From Anopheles merus (Eukaryota > Arthropoda > Insecta > Diptera > Culicidae), in the NCBI RefSeq assembly GCF_017562075.2, contig NC_054081.1, positions 601,709 to 665,708 of the forward strand: a stretch of DNA of 64,000 bases, given 5' to 3'. The position numbers and the translations under genes were made by a program. Within the stretch, counting starts at the first letter, position 1. Every line of letters starts with the position of its first letter. Positions 25,117 to 34,350 of this stretch are shown here, piece after piece. The notes beneath the pieces were generated by a model. That model saw only the letters and a program-made list of their open reading frames with translations, searched no databases and was not told the DNA's origin.

Positions 25117-27853
25117 GAGCGAAAAGATGACGAGGCGAGTGAGTATCATTTCTCTCTTTGAGGGATGCTGCGAAACGCTGCTAGCGCGGACCAAAATACC
25201 AGGCATCGTACCAGGAGATCATGAAAATCAGGAGGTAGCTCTATCGATCCTCACTCTATCTCGCTCTCGCTAGTGTGAGAAGATCTAATGCTCCTCTCTC
25301 TTATTGGGCGCTTAACACATGCGCTTATCATACGAGAGGAAAGATGACGAGGAGAGTGAATATCCTTTCTCTCTCTCCTTCCGCTACCTCTGCGGGATGC
25401 TGCGACCAATCGAAACGCTGCTAGCGCGGACCAAAATACCAGGCATCGTACCAGGAGATCATGAAAATCAGGAGGTAGCTCTATCGATCCTCACTCTGTC
25501 TCGCTCTCGCTAGTGTGAGAAGATCCCAATTAGAGAGAGGAGCATTAGATCTTCTCACACTAGCGAGAGCGAGACAGAGTGAGGATCGATAGAGCTACCT
25601 CCTGATTTTCATGATCTCCTGTTACGATGCCTGGTATTTTGGTCCGCGCTAGCAGCGTTTCGATTGGTCGCAGCATCCCGCAGAGGTAGCGGAAGGAGAG
25701 AGAGAAAGGATATTCACTCTCTTCGTCATCTTTCCTCTCATATGATAAGAGCATGTGATAAGCGCCCGATAAGAGAGAGGAGCATTAGATCTTCTCACAC
25801 TAGCAAGAGCGAGACAGAGTGAGGATCGATAGAGCTACCTCCTGATTTCATGATCTCCTGTTACGATGCCTGGTATTTTGGTCCGCGCTAGCAGCGTTTC
25901 GATTGGTCACAGCATCCCGCAGAGGTAGCGGAAGGAGAGAGAGAAAGGATATTCACTCTCCTCGTCATCTTTCCTCTCGTATGATAAGCGCATGTGATAA
26001 GCGCCCGATAAGAGAGAGGAGCATTAGATCTTCTCACACTAGCGAGAGCGAGACAGAGTGAGGATCGATAGAGCTACCTCCTGATTTTCATGATCTCCTG
26101 GTACGAGGCCTGGTATTTTGGTCCGCGCTAGCAGCGTTTCGATTGGTCGCAGCATCCCGCAGAGGTAGCGGAAGGAGAGAGAGAAAGGATATTCACTCTC
26201 CTCGTCATCTTCCTCTCGTATGATAAGCGCATGTGATAAGCGCCAATAAGAGAGAGGAGCATTAGATCTTCTCACACTAGCGAGAGCGAGATAGAGTGAG
26301 GATCGATAGAGCTACCTCCTGATTTTCATGATCTCCTGGTACGATGCCTGGTATTTTGGTCCGCGCTAGCAGCGTTTCGATTGGTCGCAGCATCCCGCAG
26401 AGGTAGCGGAAGGAGAGAGAGAAAGGATATTCACTCTCCTCGTCATCTTTCCTCTCGTATGATAAGCGCATGTGATAAGCGCCCAATAAGAGAGAGGAGC
26501 ATTAGATCTTCTCACACTAGCGAGAGCGGATAGAGTGAGGATCGATAGAGCTACCTCCTGATTTTCATGATCTCCTGGTACGATGCCTGGTATTTGGTCC
26601 GCGCTAGCAGCGTTTCGATTGGTCGCAGCATCCCGCAGAGGTAGCGGAAGGAGAGAGAGAAAGGATATTCACTCTCCTCGTCATCTTTCCTCTCGTATGA
26701 TAAGCGCATGTGATAAGCGCCCGATAAGAGAGAGGAGCATTAGATCTTCTCACACTAGCGAGAGCGAGATAGAGTGAGGATCGATAGAGCTACCTCCTGA
26801 TTTTCATGATCTCCTGGTACGATGCCTGGTATTTTGGTCCGCGCTAGCAGCGTTTCGATTGTCGCAGCATCCCGCAGAGGTAGCGGAAGGAGAGAGAGAA
26901 AGGATATTCACTCTCCTCGTCATCTTTCCTCTCGTATGATAAGCGCATGTGTTAAGCGCCCGATAAGAGAGAGGAGCATTAGATCTTCTCACACTAGCGA
27001 GAGCGAGATAGAGTGAGGATCGATAGAGCTACCTCCTGATTTTCATGATCTCCTGGTACGATGCCTGGTATTTTGGTCCGCGCTAGCAGCGTTTCGATTG
27101 GTCGCAGCATCCCGCAGAGGTAGCGGAAGGAGAGAGAGAAAGGATATTCACTCTCCTCGTCATCTTTCCTCTCGTATGATAAGCGCATGTGTTAAGCGCC
27201 CAATAAGAGAGAGGAGCATTAGATCTTCTCACACTAGCGAGAGCGAGATAGAGTGAGGATCGATAGAGCTACCTCCTGATTTTCATGATCTCCTGGTACG
27301 ATGCCTGGTATTTTGGTCCGCGCTAGCAGCGTTTCGATTGGTCGCAGCATCCCGCAGAGGTAGCGGAAGGAGAGAGAGAAAGGATATTCACTCTCCTCGT
27401 CATCTTTCCTCTCGTATGATAAGCGCATGTGATAAGCGCCCGATAAGAGAGAGGAGCATTAGATCTTCTCACACTAGCGAGAGCGAGACAGAGTGAGGAT
27501 CGATAGAGCTACCTCCTGATTTTCATGATCTCCTGTTACGATGCCTGGTATTTTGGTCCGCGCTAGCAGCGTTTCGATTGGTCGCAGCATCCCGCAGAGG
27601 TAGCGGAAGGAGAGAGAGAAAGGATATTCACTCTCCTCGTCATCTTTCCTCTCGTATGATAAGCGCATGTGATAGAGAGAGAGACCAATCGAAACGCTAC
27701 CAGCGCGGACCAAAATAGCAGGCATTGTACCAGGAGATCATGAAAATCAGGAGGTAGCTCTATCGATCCACACTCTCACCATGTCTCGCTCTCGCTAGTG
27801 TGAGAAGATATATATATTCTCTTTTATCACATGCGCTTATCATACGAGAGGAA
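25117..27853. repeat. Satellite array of about 240-bp units with two orientation switches
   Basis: Unit length is 238-240 bp. A truncated, diverged forward copy (about 25117-25306) and one nearly full forward copy (about 25307-25525) come first. Nine reverse copies follow, whose AGCATTAGAT landmark starts at 25541, 25781, 26020, 26258, 26498, 26736, 26975, 27215 and 27455. A diverged partial forward copy (about 27684-27853) closes the array. Inner copies differ by only a few substitutions and single-base deletions, so the array is young or homogenised. Each unit carries GA-rich blocks, a tandem GCGCTTATCA-like motif and a short ORF of about 64 codons that is intact in most copies. I do not recognise a named satellite or transposon. 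Confidence 0.92.
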
Positions 27854-29209
27854 ATGTTACAAGCGGAGTGTGTATCAAGCTTCCATGTGTTACTCGATTG
27901 AGCAATCACTCCCAACTACGAAACACAGACATTATTACATCTTTTACATTATTTCTATCGTGTAGCTGAGCATGCGTTGTCCAAACTTCGGCGAAAGAGC
28001 AATTTTAACGTATCGAGAAAGTGTGCCAGCTATCATTGGCATGGTGACTCACGACGCAATCGTTCAAGTGTCCCGCTGATTTGGGTTGAACTGCCGGAAA
28101 CCCCTGCATAAGGAAGGAAATTAGAAATTGCTACACGTGTTTGACAGCTTTCAATTTTACTCTTTCATGCTTCCAACAGTTTGTGGCTTAATTGTAATAT
28201 TTTTTATTACATTTGTATGTGTTTGTTTTACATATTGTTTGTATCTAATAATTGTTGTTGTTTCTCTCATGTTTTTTGCCTTCTCGTTGATTTAAAATGT
28301 GTTTTCGGTTATAAATGTGACCTTATCATAATTTTGTGGTAAATATTGTTTTTACTGCGATTGTATTCTAGGAAACTGTATACGCTGTAATCGATTGAAA
28401 CCAAACTTCACTATATCTTGGTAAATTGGGGCTACAACAAAAAAGCTGACATCAAATCAGTGCTTTAACCGGACATTTAAATTGCCGAGAAAGGTGTTGA
28501 CGTTGTACCGAGTTTTGAACGACCATCTTTACTGTATTGGATCCAACCAGTTGCCAGTACGCTATGTAGGGTCATTCCAATTGTATGAATCATACTTTTC
28601 CTCCACATATAGAATTTAGCTGAAATTTATTACAAACAAATCGTCTTTTTACTGCCAAATCTTAGCTCATGAATGATTGATTTTGTTTTGCAAATGAAAT
28701 GAAAATATTTCGTGAAGATTTTTTTTTAATTTATTAACCGAACTTGAACCCATTTTAAAACGAAATAGCTGAAAACGATTTCAACATGCACATTTGACAG
28801 TCAAACCATCTCGGTTTCGACACAATCGACACACAACCCCTGCCATGGCACTCGCGGCGCTCATACGCAAACGCAACCGGTCGGCGGCCGCCTGTCAGTG
28901 GCCGCAAGCTGTCACAAAACGGGTCCCTGCCCCCTGAGACCAGAGCTGACTGTGCAAGCGGAGGCTGTGGCAGTTGTGTGTTCCCTCCGCCTCCGACGTG
29001 TGTGTGTATATGTGCGTGTGTGTGCGCCTGAGCGAGTGTCACGATAAGCCCTTTTCCATCGGTAAGCAAAGGCGGCCCCACTGCAATCAAACGCACAGTC
29101 AAGTGTTTTAGTGCGATAAAACAGCCCGCAAAGCAAAGACAGTCCATCGGGCTAGCGACCCGGAGCGTTGGAAAGATAAGGAAAAGACAGGCCTGAAAGC
29201 AAGCACGGG

Positions 29210-29254
<45 letters not shown>

Positions 29255-29288
29255 ACAGCGACACCTAGCACCCGGCGTGGAAAGCAAA
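27854..29288. other. Intergenic DNA and 5' region of the ER thioredoxin gene
   Basis: AT-rich non-coding DNA runs to about 28790, then GC-rich DNA leads into the next gene. No gene is supported. TTTGACAG occurs at 28140 and 28793; the second is part of a palindrome with GTCAAA. The 22-bp segment at 28663-28684 recurs at 44667. The 5' UTR of the downstream gene lies at the right end. A possible non-coding exon donor, GTAAGC, is at 29061, but its acceptor is not clear. Confidence 0.5.
29219..29253. repeat. CA microsatellite in the 5' UTR region
   Basis: About 35 bp of CA repeats lie only 36 bp upstream of the start codon of the ER thioredoxin gene, so probably within its 5' UTR. Confidence 0.9.
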
Positions 29289-30779
29289 ATGGCCGGAATG
29301 CAGCGAACCATCGTCGGGCTAATGGTGGCGGGCGCCCTGCTGGCCACGCTGGCCAGCGGTCACGCGGACACGGCGAGCGTCCTCCTGACGAAGGACAACT
29401 TCCAGTCGGAGCTCGAGGGCAGCAGCTACTTCGTCATGTTCTACGCCCCCTGGTAAGTGCCGGCACAGCCCGCGGGAGACCCCGCCGGAGGTGATTTATT
29501 TTTAAAACCGGTTTCAATGACGAGCTGCGAACCGGGCGCCCGCCCCGGCGCGCTCTTTCACTCTCATCGAAGAAGCAGCCCCTCGTCGTCTCTCTAACCG
29601 CTTTGTCGTTGTCTCCTCCTCCCCCACCCCCCCCTTCCTCCCACCCACTCTCTCTTCCTCGCGCGCAGGTGTGACTACTGCAAGAAGCTGGCCCCGACCT
29701 GGGCCACGCTGGCGAAGGCGCGCAACGGCGAACCGGACGGGGTGGTGAAGATCGGGCGCGTCGACTGCACGACCGATGGGGATCTCTGCACGCAGCACGA
29801 CGTCACCGGCTACCCGATGCTGAAGCTGTTCCGCAAGGATGGTGGCGCGGACGGCGCCACCAAGTACCGTGGGGCGCGCGATCTCGCCCAGTTCAACGCG
29901 TTCCTGGACGAGCAGCTGGCACCGGCGGCGGGCGACGGCCCGGCCAAGGGCGCCGACGGGGACGGCGAGGACGGTGCGCAGGAGGATGGCGGGCAGGCGG
30001 ACGCACCGCCCGCCCCGGTCTCGCCGCTGGCCGAGCTGACCGAGGACACGTTCGCGAAGCACGTCTCGAGCGGCAAGCACTTTGTCAAGTTCTACGCGCC
30101 CTGGTGCGGCCACTGCACCAAGCTCGCCCCGACCTGGGAGGAGCTGGCCCGCAGCCTCGAGCACGAGCGGGACATCCGCGTGTCCAAGATCGACTGCACC
30201 CAGTACCGGCCGATCTGTACCGACTTTGAGGTGAAGGGCTACCCGACGCTGCTGTGGATCGAGGATGGCAAGAAGATCGAGAAGTACACGGGCCCGCGCA
30301 CGCACACCGACCTGAAGCAGTACGTGGCGCGGATGGCCGGCGGGCTGAAGGAGGACGGCGCGCAGGGCGCCGAGCAGAAGGGCGAGGGCACGCTGGAGGG
30401 TGGGGCCGAGCGGGACGACAACCGGTCGGTGGTGGTGCAGCTGTCCGAGGGCGACTTTGCGCACGCGATCGCGAAGGGCGTGACGGTGGTGAAGTTCTAC
30501 GCGCCCTGGTGCGGGCACTGCATGCGGCTCGCGCCGACCTGGGAGCAGCTGGCGGAGAAGCTGACCGCCCGGGACGGGGTGACGATCGCGAAGGTGGACT
30601 GCACGGTCGACGCGAACAAGGAGCTGTGCGGCGAGCAGGAGGTGAACGGGTATCCGACCGTCTTCCTGTACCGCGACGGCGAGAAGGTGACCGAGTACTT
30701 TGGCCACCGGTCGCTCGACGATCTGCACAAGTTCGTGATGCAGCATCTGCAGGACAACGGGCCGCACGATGAGCTGTAA
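29289..30779 (+). CDS. prtp: ER thioredoxin-domain protein (TXNDC5/ERp46, pretaporter-like)
   Basis: Oxidative-folding (PDI-family) protein of the ER lumen. The Drosophila relative pretaporter is also exposed on apoptotic cells as a ligand for the receptor Draper (established). Exons are 29289-29452 and 29669-30779, joined by a 216-nt GT-AG intron that splits the active-site Trp codon, giving 424 residues. Residues 1-26 are a signal peptide with a hydrophobic core and a probable cut after SGHA. Three thioredoxin domains follow, at about 28-130 (WCDYC at 55-59), 165-275 (WCGHC at 200-204) and 305-418 (WCGHC at 335-339). Acidic and Gly-rich linkers separate them. The protein ends in HDEL, an ER-retention signal. 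The order and number of domains match the family. The first active site, CDYC instead of CGHC, is unusual. Assignment of the family is firm; strict orthology to prtp is inferred. Confidence 0.94.
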
Positions 30780-30806
30780 AAGACAGAGGGAAAAAAAGAG
30801 AGAGAG

Positions 30807-30845
<39 letters not shown>

Positions 30846-31055
30846 AATAGAGGGAAAAGGTTCAATCCGATTCCGATGTTCCGATGCATTTACTTCGTCG
30901 TAGCGGAGTTGGCAGTTGAAGTGGGTCCGTCTTTTATTTTTTAACCGATAAAAACACGAACTTGTACGTGTTTGTGTGTGCGTGTGTGTGAGTGTACGTC
31001 AGATAATGGTCTATCACTTCGTTAAACTTCAATAAAGGCGTGCTGCCCCTTAGTG
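30780..31055 (+). other. 3' UTR of the ER thioredoxin gene
   Basis: From the stop codon to about 20 bases past AATAAA. It contains a GA microsatellite at 30797-30846 and a short GT tract near 30970-30992. The exact cleavage site is not visible. Confidence 0.6.
31031..31036 (+). terminator. Polyadenylation signal AATAAA
   Basis: A canonical AATAAA lies 252 bp after the TAA stop of the ER thioredoxin gene. GT-rich sequence (TAGTGAGCG onward) follows about 20 bp later. It is the first good signal after the gene. Confidence 0.7.
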
Positions 31056-31371
31056 AGCGTCGCTCGGGGTAATGATAATTAATTTTGGGTAACAATTGCT
31101 TTTAAAAACATCCAAAACAAAAAGATACTACTTCGTTTAATTTCTGGTTCCTAGATCCCTCTAACCCTGTATACAGTTGAACAGTTTAACATTAATATCG
31201 TATTAAGATGAAATATTTGTCAGCATTTACGCTCAAGCTGCTGCTCCAGACATGGAGACAACCCTGCAATATGGAAACAGCGCCATCTAGATGTCAGTAC
31301 TGTACGGATTCAATATTGCAGGGGTTGGCACCCGGTCTGAAGCTGTTGATTCATTTTTGTTATTTTTTTAG
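31056..31371. other. Intergenic DNA with inverted repeat
   Basis: No gene is seen. A short inverted repeat pairs AACCCTGCAATAT (about 31260-31272) with ATATTGCAGGGGTT (about 31314-31326), around a loop of about 40 nt. The right arm continues as CAGGGGTTGGCA (31319-31330), which resembles ends of hAT-type elements. This may be a truncated MITE next to the better one at 31372. Confidence 0.4.
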
Positions 31372-31664
31372 CAGGGTTTTCCAAATCAGTTTCGAATGTA
31401 AACGTTGTTATTCACCGCGTGCAAGATGTTATTCCACATCAATCTGGTATTTCATTTCCATCATCATAATCATTTCTTCAGCATGATTTTCAACACGTCT
31501 CAAGCTCAAGGATTGAGTTTGACAGTTTTCTGTGATGTGTTGAAAATCATGTGTAAAATTGAAATATCATTATGCAGCAAATACACCATTTGACAGTTGT
31601 TGAAATACATCTTGAAGCCAGTGAATAATTATGTACACATTCGAAAGTGATTTGGAAGTCCCTG
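31372..31664. mobile_element. MITE with long terminal inverted repeats (CAGGG ends, hAT-like)
   Basis: The left end CAGGGTTTTCCAAATCAGTT pairs with the right end, whose reverse complement reads CAGGGACTTCCAAATCACTT. Similarity extends for about 80 bp on each side (TTCGAATGT, TTATTCAC, CAAGATGT shared), so about 290 bp folds into a long imperfect hairpin. The flanking octamers TTTTTTAG and TATGATAG match at 5 of 8 positions, which may be a decayed 8-bp duplication. No transposase is encoded. CAGGG termini are typical of hAT-family non-autonomous elements (family knowledge); the exact family is not assigned. Confidence 0.75.
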
Positions 31665-31791
31665 TATGATAGAAGAGGTCACTCAAAAAACAAGAGCGGT
31701 TGAGAAATTACGCGGAGTAAAAAATAATTGAAATACTTTGCTATATTAAGCAAGCCTGTAGTTTGTTACGTTACATTTCTAGGACTTGCAG

Positions 31792-32022
31792 ATGCAAAAA
31801 ATATTAGATAGTATCATGTATTTCCTCTTATTCTATTTTGTAGTTGTATTGTTTATCTTCATTGTCCGCCGCAGAGCTGCAGTTACTAATATAGCTGAAA
31901 ATCGCAACGCTATACTTGCACAATTGTATAGAAAGACGTCACACTCGTATTCCAGGATCGAGCACCACAGAAGAAAGAATAAGACCAGCAAGTATAAAGG
32001 AGTCCGTGAATTCTACGGCTAG
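31792..32022 (+). CDS. Small ORF with one transmembrane segment, status uncertain
   Basis: An ATG at 31792 gives 76 residues. Residues 8-26 are strongly hydrophobic (Phe, Leu, Val, Ile) and are followed by RRR and a basic tail (RIEHHRRKNK, SKYKG). That is the layout of a small single-pass membrane protein. A CAG lies directly before the ATG, so it could also be part of a spliced exon. I recognise no homologue. It sits between transposon relics in AT-rich DNA, where hydrophobic ORFs arise by chance, so it may be spurious. Confidence 0.15.
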   Translation: MQKILDSIMYFLLFYFVVVLFIFIVRRRAAVTNIAENRNAILAQLYRKTSHSYSRIEHHRRKNKTSKYKGVREFYG

Positions 32023-32364
32023 TGTGTGTGGATAAGATCAAGCGACTTACTTATTCGGTCATGTTGTTGCGTAAAAGGCTAAAAACACTCCCAGCTATGG
32101 GAGTGAGTGACAGTGGGTTCGGAATATCGTTTTACCTTCCAATGGTCATCTTCTGTATGCGGATGAAATCATTTTTTCTGTCTGTGTTTCTGTTTCTTCG
32201 TCCACCTACTGCGAAAGACATCAATTCTACCTAAACTCCTTCGTTGAATGGTGTTCTGCTATTTGTTTGTGCCTTTGTGCTGATAAACGTTTTATTTTTT
32301 TTCTCACTCTGGTTATCCACATTATTTTTACAAGCTTTTGAATGTATTAAGCTATCTTGTTTTA

Positions 32365-32640
32365 TTCCTGACCTTGGGGTAACACTTGATTGCCAGTCAA
32401 ACAACAGTTGAAGGAAGCAATAACCAAAGCAAATTGAACTCTGGGATTCAAACTCAGGGTTTCTTCTGATTATAGAGATCTTTTCTGCTTAAGAACTCTC
32501 TACTGCAGTCTAGTTCGTCCAAATTTGGAATATGCTAGCATTGTATAGAGTCCTTGTAGTATTGAGGGATGCACCCGATTGGAAAATGTAGAAATATATT
32601 TCACCAGGGTTGCATTTCGACGTATTTTTCGCGGTGCACA
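32365..32640 (+). pseudogene. Decayed non-LTR retrotransposon reverse-transcriptase fragment
   Basis: Translation across frameshifts gives the conserved C-terminal RT region of Jockey/CR1-type LINEs: DLGVTLD near 32372, LGFKLRV near 32442, then LYCSLVRPNLEYASIV followed by a stop where the family has Trp (TAG for TGG, near 32547), then RLE and FTRVAFRRIFRG near 32580-32635. At least two frame changes and several stops are present, so it is inactive. Upstream (endonuclease) and 3' parts are missing. The clade is inferred from the motif pattern only. Confidence 0.7.
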
Positions 32641-32675
32641 AAGACCCAATGAAACTAACTAGCCCTCTAATAAAA

Positions 32676-32927
32676 AAATACTATGGTTTTACGTTTTCAA
32701 AGCCTACGTCATATAAAAGCAATGATAATAATCGGCATTGAATTTGTAATGGTTGGAAAGGTCTCTACAAATATTTGAAAACAAAAATGTATGTGACCCT
32801 CAAATACTATGGTTTTACGTTTTCAAAGCCTACGTCATATAAAATCAATGATAATAATCGGCATTGAATTTGTAATGGTTGGAAAGGTCTCTACAAATAT
32901 TTGAAAACAAAAATGTATGTGACCCTC
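32676..32927. repeat. 126-bp tandem duplication, almost identical copies
   Basis: Copies lie at 32676-32801 and 32802-32927, each beginning AAATACTATGG and ending GTGACCCTC. I see one difference (AAAAGCAATG versus AAAATCAATG). The copies are AT-rich and non-coding and lie just downstream of the LINE RT fragment. Such near identity implies a recent duplication, or a collapse or expansion error in assembly. Confidence 0.9.
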
Positions 32928-34235
32928 ATTACCCCCGTGCTTCAATTCGCTGTCCTGGAATTCGCTGTCCCTACTTCAGATAGGAGCCACTCCGGGTCAT
33001 CTGGACCTGGGGCTAACGACGACCTGCATCTTACGAACAGTTTGTACACTCAATCAAAACAAAGCAAAAAACGCACCAGCTTTTGACTCACGTAGACCTA
33101 CGGATTCCACCCTAATGCCCTAATGGTACCCAATAGACACAACAATTGCGCCGAAGTGACGTGTGGTTACTCCGTCTCGGGGGCTACCTCATCCACGGCA
33201 CGGCACACGGCAAGAAATGTGCACACATAATTGAACCGAACACTGTGTGCATGTAAATCGTCGCCGCCAATCGCTGCGAACGCGCGACGATCGATTTGTC
33301 GCCAATTGTCAATCCGCCTGTCGCTCCTCCGCGAGCCCAGCTGGCGGCCGTGTGTCCTCGCCCTAACTGACGGAATTCGGAACGCTTCCCGCTCACTCAC
33401 GGATTGCAACGAAGTTGTTTTTTTTTTGTTTTTATTTTCCGATCATCCGATTCAGATCAAGTGGGCCAGGGAGGGGATTAACCTTGCACACTGGCAAGGG
33501 AGGGCCGAAGCTATAGACAAGAGACCCTAGCTAGCCATCAAATGTAAATAATATCCTCCAATTATCGCAATTAAATTAATTCGACGCCAAATAAGCGCTC
33601 GATTGTCGTCGCAGGCTTCGCCGATTGTCGTTCAGCTTTGCTTCTATTTTTCTTCTTCTCCTGTATCTGTCAGCAGCGAGCCCAGCACGAAGGCCCTGTC
33701 GAAGGGCTGTGGTTGACAAAGCGCAATTGCATAGACCACGCGTAGACCATGCTTGGGTCATCGGATCGGCGATTTGCGATTGTGTTCGCGTGTTTGTTAC
33801 TTGCGGCGGCAATTACATACGGGGGCACGAGGGATTTTTGTGTACCTCGGTGTGTCATGTTGTGGCGCTTTTCCATAAGGTGATCTTGTCTGAACAATAT
33901 GCACATGTTTGACAGGTGCGAATTGGAACACCGATCTCTCCCCGTATGGTCAACGGGGCTTGGTATGGGAGAGCATGCCTCGACGATTACGAGCGTTAAA
34001 TCTAGACGTTAGTTTTTGGAATGTTTGGTATTGTTCTACACATGCAACCATTCAGTAAATCGACCTTCGTATTCACTGTGCTATAAACAAACCAAAATTA
34101 TATAGATCTACTAGTTAATTTGACCCGGTTAAAATGTTTACCAATTAGTATCTGGCAGGAACATGGGCTCCACCAACAACTTGAAGGTAGCGAGTATCTT
34201 TCGGAAGCACTCGGAGGAACCAACTTCGGGCACTA
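32928..34235. other. Non-coding DNA, GC-richer at 33.1-33.5 kb
   Basis: No gene is supported. The 33150-33420 part is CpG-rich and contains short open frames on both strands that do not resemble known proteins. TTTGACAG occurs at 33908. Confidence 0.4.
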
Positions 34236-34350
34236 TCTTCCAGAATTAATCAGGCATACGCTGATGATATAAGACATCATTGGTCTGTAGCTCACGTATG
34301 TAGCTGAAGTCCATCAAAGAATCAAGATGAAATCCCAATTGAGGATGGGA
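34236..34350 (+). pseudogene. Possible reverse-transcriptase palm remnant (YADD)
   Basis: Near 34246-34275 the translation reads INQAYADDI and, after a one-base shift, DIIGL, then LTYVAEV. This matches the order of the catalytic palm motif (YADD box) of LINE reverse transcriptases. Frameshifts and stops interrupt it, and flanking sequence is not clearly assignable. It may belong to a different element from the fragment at 32365. Confidence 0.4.

Noticed and set aside
25117..27853. CRISPR-like array of repeats
   Set aside because: Units are contiguous and 240 bp long without unique spacers, in a eukaryotic genome with introns.
29514..30767. 417-codon open frame on the minus strand opposite the ER thioredoxin gene
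   Set aside because: It mirrors the GC-rich third-position pattern of the real gene. Its product is Leu/Val/Arg-rich with no domain, while the + strand frame has three thioredoxin domains, a signal peptide and HDEL.
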